The position numbers were made by a program, and so were the translations under genes. The notes beneath the pieces were generated by a model. The model did not search any database, had not been told where the DNA came from, and worked only from the letters and a program-made list of their open reading frames with translations. A stretch of 64,000 nt of DNA from Stenopsyche tienmushanensis (lineage: Eukaryota > Arthropoda > Insecta > Trichoptera > Stenopsychidae): assembly GCA_008973525.1 (NCBI GenBank), contig WACJ01000461.1, forward strand, positions 1-64,000. Reading direction: 5' to 3'. Shown here piece by piece: positions 58,010-64,000 of the stretch (position 1 is the stretch's first letter; every line of letters begins with the position of its first letter).

Positions 58010-58870
58010 CTCACCAGGGGATGTACACAGAGGTCAATAATAGTTATTGTGGAATGCCCTATTAGATGACATTTTTAATGACCTACCTGATTGTTGGCAG
58101 CTCATTGCGTATGCAGATGACTTGACTCTGTTAATTCGTGCTAGATCCAGGAGAACAATCGAAGAATCTGGCAATTCAGCTCTTAATGCACTGCTAGATT
58201 AAAGTGTATTTAACAAACTCACTATTGCACTTGGGATATCAACAGGTCTTAAGTTTAAGGGCTCTCTCAAAAATCGTTGGCCGCATCTTGAACAGAATGG
58301 CAGGGTGATCAAGTTCCAAACTGAGATAATATATCTTGGCATCATGTTGGCGGAGAGTTGCTCTTTTAACCAGCATGTTGTTGATGTTGCTTCCAGGGCA
58401 GCAAGTGCCTTTTGTGGAGTTTGTGGATTGCATATCATTCAACCTACGGGTCCATAGCCACCTACGCTTTTGGCGCTTGGGTACATGGACTACATAGTAT
58501 TTAGCTTCATCGTGGAATATTATGATGAAGCTAAATACTATGCAGCGACTCCCGCTGCTCCATATTACCACCACTTACCGCAATATTACAACAGGAAGCC
58601 TTTTTGTCCTTGCTGGAGTATTTCCGCTTGATCTCCAACTGCAGCTCAATGCAATCAAGTTCAATAAGAAGAGAGGCCGAAATATTGTAGTTGGAGGCTT
58701 TACCTTGGATGCACAGAGAGTGTGTCAAATGAGCTTCATCGATTTGGAGACTTGGGTCCATGGTGCTGCTTTCTCAGAAAGGGAGCGCCGTTGGGCGACA
58801 ACCAAGTATGGCAGGAGACGCGGCACGTGTCCGGGATCTATGTTCCGGACCAGTAGCATACAGAGATTTA
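58010..58870 (+). pseudogene. LINE ORF2 reverse transcriptase and C-terminal region (R1/LOA-like)
   Basis: The plus strand reads WNALLDDIFNDLPDCWQL then IAYADDLTLLIRARSRRTIE at 58060-58165, the YADD catalytic box. A stop follows near 58200. It continues VIKFQTEIIYLGIMLAES at 58308-58355 and, in another frame, LPLLHITTTYRNITTGSL at 58550-58605, then FPLDLQLQLNAIKF. The order matches the 36.1-kb LINE. Confidence 0.75.
58493..58542. repeat. Perfect 19-bp inverted repeat with 12-bp loop
   Basis: CATAGTATTTAGCTTCATC (58493-58511) is exactly complemented at 58524-58542. It sits inside the LINE ORF2 remnant, where no inverted structure is expected. Confidence 0.9.
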
Positions 58871-58974
58871 GTGACCAGCTCCCGTGCCTTCTATGCTTTT
58901 AACTCCTTCTGTAGGAGTTTTGGAGCCAAAAGTTAAATTGGTGGTTTCTATGGGAATTGGCCCCTATAATCAAA

Positions 58975-59165
58975 TACATGGGGACCCTCCACTGACCCGA
59001 GCTGTATTTTGATCCCGCTATTCGGGACCATGCCAGCCCGCTCAATAAAAGTGCACAAGTTGCAAAACCTGAATTTAATATCCATGTCCGCGAAGACACG
59101 CTCATTCTCAACTTCTAGTGGCCACTTACGCTCTAAGCGCGGGGGAGAGATTAGCTAGATTTTGT
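58975..59165 (-). repeat. Dispersed repeat, family Z, inverted copy
   Basis: Carries in reverse the blocks of 1650-1845: CACTGACCCGAGCTGT, TCCCGCTATTCGGGA and CGCTCAATAAAAGTGCAC. Confidence 0.6.
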
Positions 59166-59214
59166 AAATTAAAACAACAATTAAAAAAATGAAGCTTAGA
59201 TATATACATTTGGT

Positions 59215-59398
59215 GCGAGCCACCAATGTAACTTAGCCTCTCGGGGGGTTTTCGTGATCATAGAAAGCCCCGGGGACGCATTTCTATCCATAACTTACAC
59301 AAAAATTCCTAAATGTCATAAAAGATGAGGGAGTGGCCACAAGATTTTTGTGTCCAAGCGGTCCGCTTTTCAGATCTCTAGCGTAAATTTTTGCCAAT
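59215..59398 (+). mobile_element. Family P fragment
   Basis: GAGTGGCCACAAGATTTTTG and GTCCAAGCGGTCCGCTTTTC match the conserved-peptide region of other copies, here too worn to translate well. Confidence 0.4.
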
Positions 59399-59399
59399 T

Positions 59400-59570
59400 T
59401 GATGCGGCCACGAGGGTAGTGTTAAATATAGTTCATTCAGAACATACTTCAGTGACACACGAAAGCGCTTTGTTTCGCATATTGAAGAGCAGCAGTGGAT
59501 TTCACTCTCGGGACCACCACTTCGCAAAGACAATAACCTCATCGTCTGCAAATAGCAGTGCATGTTAAGT
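59400..59570 (-). pseudogene. LINE reverse transcriptase fragment
   Basis: The minus strand reads MHALLFADDEVIVFAKW near 59565-59515, a FADD catalytic box. The flanking residues suggest an RTE- or CR1-like enzyme rather than the R1-like LINEs elsewhere here. About 50 residues survive with stops. Confidence 0.5.
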
Positions 59571-60194
59571 CTATCAATTATGTCTATCAGTATATTAAGC
59601 ATGCAAGATGAGGTTTGATCTGTTATTACAATGACCGGAAGCGGCAAAGCAATCAGTGATTTACAGTTAGAGGGATATCCTGCGTTCACTGAAATCTCGA
59701 TCTCTTAAGGATAAGAGACAATGACGAATTATCTGTCGAGGATGGCCATTATAAAAGGCAGTTATGTGCTACGAGGGAAATTTATGGACTCTTAATAATC
59801 CGCATAACTGGAGATTGGACATCCGAATGGCCTTTGAAGTACAAGAATTTATCGATCGAAAATTGAATTATTACCCGTTAGAAAAGCATAAGCATTCATA
59901 AAATATATTATATACAGGAAGGATTCTATTATATCGAGCAGGAAGCGATTAAGATTATGCTGAAATATTGCATAAGTTGTAAAAATTCATTTAAACGATC
60001 ATAAATATGAAACGCAGGCGGGATTTCATCAGCTTCTTAGATTACTTAACACGTTGCGGTCTGGAAAATTTGTAAGCACCTCGTTAAAAGTACAATATCC
60101 TTTACAGATTAGACATTTTGTCAAATCATTTCAAAAATGTTAGATGTATATTCATAGATGTCTAAATAAACGAATATTTATATCAATAAAAATG
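59571..60194. other. No recognisable feature
   Basis: AT-rich spacer. Confidence 0.4.
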
Positions 60195-60500
60195 AAAGTG
60201 TGTTGACGTGCAACGCGTTGTTTGTTTCAGATACATTCCTATACCGTTCATCCGATTACGATGAAATTTTGGTGAGTTATCAGGCGTGTACCCTAAAAGG
60301 TTTTTGCAAATTTGAATTTGTTTTGCGAGATATTTAACGGATGTACTATATTGGGTCATATTAGTCTGGTGGTTGCTACGGTAAACAAATCATAGCAACC
60401 GTCGATTTGTTAAATACTTGCCAAGCGTTCGGTCTTCAGTGGTCAAATGCCGTGCGGCGGTAAAACATATACGTCATTATTTCAATTCATACCTAGATCA
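60195..60500 (+). repeat. Dispersed repeat, family W, copy 3
   Basis: Shares ACCGTTCATCCGATTACGAT, GGTGAGTTATCAGGCGTGTA and TACTTGCCAAGCGTTCGGTC with 24800-25535 and, inverted, with 45330-45545. Confidence 0.65.
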
Positions 60501-61075
60501 GTTCATTTGGCGACAATAACAACACATCGAAAATGTGTCGCTTCTTTCACATCGTTTATAATATGATATATATTTTACGCTTTAATATTAACGTATATAA
60601 CTACAGGAGGGTATGATGAATTATCGGTTTAAATATTATTTATTAATTACAAGTTAAACAAAGTAATTTTTTAATACTATTGAATATACAATTTTGAAAG
60701 ATTCGATTAAATAGCCTTATTGATTGGGTTTTATGATGTTTTAAAAAAAATGAAGCAAACATCTCATTAGTTAAATAAAAAATGTTAATTTATTTAATTG
60801 AATAAATGTAGGGATGTTAAATTTAGCGAATCCCCCCGAATATTATGGAGGTTTTTTTTAAAAATAATTTTGCACTCTGAATAAATCCCCAGACATCCTT
60901 TGTTCCTTAAATAGACTGCTATAATTAAAAATAAGGTGACTTTGCAGAAACACTTAATGTCAATCTATTTTCAATCTGATCAAAAGATTTCGGATTGAAA
61001 AGCTATTTAAAAATAAAATATCACATTGCCCGACACTTGTTGGGGCAACGTGATATTCGTCTTATTTTAAGGGCG
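60501..61075. other. No recognisable feature
   Basis: AT-rich spacer. Confidence 0.4.
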
Positions 61076-61465
61076 GATACTCGCCCCCATGTGCTCGTCG
61101 GGTTGATCACGTTAACACACGGGTCCGTTCTTCTATCGGGCTATGATGTTGCTGGATAAATAGATGGGAATAGACGGGCGTCGAATAGAAAGACTCTCTT
61201 CTCTAAATAACTATTTATTCCACACGAGAGAGAGATCTGGCTACAGGAGGGTCGAATTCCCACAGCCAAGGCTAACCAACGACTCTCCCGACTCCCGCCT
61301 CCTGCGCGTCACTACCCAACTGGCAACGGTGCACACACAAAAAGCGATCCATCGGTATGCAGATGCAATGTCTCCGTAGGGCCATAAGAGATGACGCTGT
61401 TAAAATAACACATTGCGCCTGAAAAGAGATGGAAGATGTCGCTGTTAATCTGGCGAATTAAATCC
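61076..61465 (-). mobile_element. LTR fragment (family L)
   Basis: Shares TGTGCTCGTCGGGTTGATCA, AACTATTTATTCCACACG, GGGCCATAAGAGATGACGCT and GCTGTTAATCTGGCGAATTA with the other copies. It is cut at the LTR 5' side, directly against hAT family A. Confidence 0.75.
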
Positions 61466-62163
61466 AAAATGATTAATAAGCCCATTTGTTTAATATAAAA
61501 ATTAATCTGAAGGCGAAAGAATTTTATTTATTTAAGAAAATATAAATAAATAAAACACTAAAAAATTTAAATATTATTTTAAAAATATGCCCGAAATAAC
61601 ATTAAGGCCCGATCCCCGTTAATGCCACGATAGTGTGGATAGGGCCAAAAGCATCGAGTGCTTCGTAATTTAGTCTGGATCTGATTTTAGAAGCCAGGCA
61701 ACTTGCTGCTGAAAATGCACGCTCAGCTTCCACACTAGTTATCGTCATCAGATATTTAAATGCTAGATCGAATTGATGAACGCGTGAGCCCCCATTTTCG
61801 TATAACACCATCAATGTGACTGATAAAATTCCTTTCTGCTGAAGACACGGACTGAAGCTCGAAAAATTCCCGATTTCCCGACAAATTATTTTTTTCCGTC
61901 GCTGCAGATGAATATTTGTATGCTTTAATACTTTGATGTGATTCGTAATTGTATTACGGAGGAATACAAAAATTCTGAAGCCCGTATCTATTATATTTCA
62001 TATCGATATTCCCATTATTAGCGTCGATGTGTAGTAAATACATCACCGGTGGGGAAATGTTAATATAAAAATTTGAAAAGCATATATGTACTGTATATAT
62101 GTATACATAGAATAGACAGTTATTGCCCCTAGGTAGAATGTCTCGATTTAGTAGCCTTAGATT
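61466..62163. mobile_element. hAT family A, copy 10
   Basis: From AAAATGATTAATAAGCCC through the core to CGATTTAGTAGCC. On the minus strand, 61778-61610 reads FDLAFKYLMTITSVEAERAF and LASKIRSRLNYEALDA, the best preserved hAT dimerisation domain in the window. Both CCCGGG-rich ends are missing. Confidence 0.85.
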
Positions 62164-63369
62164 TTTTTTTCAGGCATTAACGTGCTATAATTGAAATTAG
62201 GTGGAAAAGTATTAACAAGCTTGAATATTGAGGCGTTAAACTTCAATTGGGATGACCGAACAGGAGATATATGCCATGATAAGCAATTTTATGGCAAGCG
62301 AACACTTGTAAATTGAATACTCAAATGCATTAAATTAAAAAAGTCATTAAAAGTCCCGTCGCTTTTATCCCAAATATGCCCATCGTTCTATATCTAGGAC
62401 GGCATTTCTATATCAAAACAACTTATTCGTGTATTCGCGATTTGGCAGCTTCTTAAATAAGAACTAGCTTAAAGCCAAAATCAATTTTTTAATTAAAAAA
62501 ACAAACAAAATTATTCATACTTTCCCTGCCAATTATGATAATTTTCGATTATCCGGATTTTCGTTATCCAAATATACTTTCATCCGCAATGAATCCGGAT
62601 AATCGAGGTTCTACTGTATATATAGAACTTAATCTTTCGATTTGAAATCTCGTCAATGCTTTGACGAGGCTTTTTATAAAACAAAATTGCTGTTACACTC
62701 GTAAATAAGTTTAAATGGGTTAATCGATAAAAGATAAATGGAAAGCATTGAACTTGTGTAGAGCTGAATTTTCCCAATGAAATAATATAATCGGCAATAT
62801 TTTGATTAAATCCAAAGCTCGTTCCGGACGTCATTCGAGTTGATAAATTTATAATAGTATACAAATAAGTTATTCGTTGTTTATGTTGCGTCGGTTTTTC
62901 ATAAGCTGAAAAGCTTTTAAGGCTGATATGCTCACCATATTCAATTCCTCAAGAAGTAAATTTAAAATTTCGAAAGCGAATATTAACTAAAAACCACCGT
63001 AAAAAAATAAATATGATTTAAAATATATGACCAAACAAAAACTTACAATATGACTACAATTGCCTTTTTAACACACAAAAAATACACATCGAATATCGAT
63101 ATGAAATATAATAAATAGGGGTTTTGTTATACAAAGCCATATGGCGTACTAAATACATAGCATCGGAGGGAAAGGTTAAGAGTGCTCTCAATTGCTACAC
63201 AAAGGAATGAAATCATGCTTTTGGAATTAAATACATTGAAAAACTTGCATCGTGATGTCGTATTGGCGATACACTGACGATATTTTCCACGGTCTAGATC
63301 AGTTTTCCCCAATCGGTGGTTAGGATGGTTAGATTTTCCGCCGGGTCTCTCTTGAACTACATTTAAACC
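62164..63369. other. No firm feature; worn hAT family A scrap near 63090-63175
   Basis: ATCGATATGAAATATAATAA (reverse orientation) and GCATCGGAGGGAAAGGTTAA (forward orientation) lie side by side, as if a small inversion had hit a family A fragment. The rest is AT-rich without recognised features. Confidence 0.35.
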
Positions 63370-63600
63370 TTTTTTGTGCGTTCGGCGGAAAGTCGCATAA
63401 AAAAAGCTATGACTTGGTTTTAAAAACCGCATAACTTTGAAACAGCCATATAAAATATATCCAAAATCGCACAAAAAAAGTTAAAATAAAAAACAGGCGA
63501 ACATTAAGGCAATTAAAAAATAACATTTTTGGTAACATTTAAAAGATTTCTTGCATCATTGGTAATATTTTAAGGATGTTTGACATCTGGTATCTCAAAT
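63370..63600. mobile_element. pogo-like non-autonomous element
   Basis: Aligns with 49290-49590: GCGGAAAGTCGCATAAAAAAAG, CCGCATAACTTTGAAAC and ATATATCCAAAATCGCACAA, then TTTCTTGCATCATTGGTAA. Confidence 0.6.
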
Positions 63601-64000
63601 GCCAGACATTCACTATAGAAATACTAATTATATTAATTACAAACTTTCATCGCTGTATGATAATTTTCGTTGCGATTTTCGATATGACTCAAAATTACTC
63701 TCTTTTTTTGGAAGAAATAGTATACCCAGTGTCAATGTTATCATTGTTTTGTGTAGATTTTCTCTTTCCAACATATATAATTCATAATTAGTAAAGATGT
63801 CACTAACTCAAAAAAAAAAAAAAATTAAAAAAAATTCAATCAAGACATTTATTTGCCTTATTCACACTTATATCACAGTTTTAATGGTTTTTTAAATAGT
63901 TTAAAAATAAATTTTGACATAAATCTGATAGAAAAAATAGAGGAAAAGAGAAAAATAGAGAGAAAAAATGTAAAAAAAAGAAATCATTTCTTTTTAAATT
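63601..64000. other. A-rich end of window, no recognisable feature
   Basis: Low-complexity A-rich runs (63808-63830 and 63930-64000). Nothing coding recognised. Confidence 0.4.

Noticed and set aside
63090..63175. Full hAT family A copy
   Set aside because: Only about 85 bp in two opposite orientations remain, too little to call a copy.

Overview
The window looks like arthropod, most likely insect, nuclear DNA. It is AT-rich, the one clear gene has short 71- and 72-bp introns, and almost everything else is decayed transposable elements of kinds common in insects: R1/LOA-like LINEs, an RTE-like LINE, mariner, piggyBac-like, pogo/Tigger-like and hAT elements, LTR fragments and tRNA-derived SINEs. 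I see no bacterial operon, rRNA, CRISPR array or intact tRNA. All calls come from reading the sequence and comparing regions within the window; no database was searched.

Gene. The only well-supported host gene is on the plus strand at 11580-16831, read as three exons (11580-11859, 11931-15047, 15120-16831; 1702 codons plus stop). It encodes a Gly/Pro/Tyr-rich, silk- or elastomer-like extracellular-type protein. A furin-like basic site is followed by a 3.1-kb exon with about 43 copies of a decapeptide of the form PGGxGTYPGG (x = Q, I or V). The last exon holds a Ser/Gln/Ala-rich repeat domain, an acidic stretch and a four-cysteine tail. Both introns are phase 1, so the repeat exon can be skipped without losing frame. 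The signal-peptide exon is not identified; 8728-8853 is a possible upstream exon.

Left part (1-11.5 kb): a foldback MITE (130-490), a mariner remnant, a pair of 470-bp repeats, a pogo/Tigger-like transposase end (4636-5098), LINE ORF2 tails on the minus strand (7.0-7.4 and 9.6-10.4 kb) and the first copy of an abundant hAT family (family A).

Middle (17-33 kb): a 1.7-kb element with 16-bp TIRs next to TTAA, LTR fragments at 19.4, 21.0 and 23.8 kb, LINE pieces at 22.6-23.7 and 26.5-28.1 kb, a SINE at 29.8 kb and a clean TTAA-flanked piggyBac-like MITE at 32.5 kb.

Nested region (33.7-43.4 kb): an inverted-arm, TTAA-bounded 4.4-kb structure around an unrecognised decayed coding region, itself hit by hAT, SINE and LINE sequence; then a hAT copy (40301-42935) split by an ORF1-only LINE with a 16-bp target duplication; then a near-complete solo LTR (42991-43438).

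Right part (45-64 kb): more family A hAT copies, an RTE-like endonuclease fragment, pogo-like pieces, mariner and IS630-like fragments, a SINE, a hAT insertion with perfect 8-bp target duplication (57013-57797) inside a LINE-rich stretch, and another LTR fragment. The elements do not cooperate; the window is one gene set in layered insertions. The best leads are the elastomer gene's cassette exon, the TTAA-bounded inverted-arm structure, the two hAT families with palindromic subterminal arrays, and the half-LINE.
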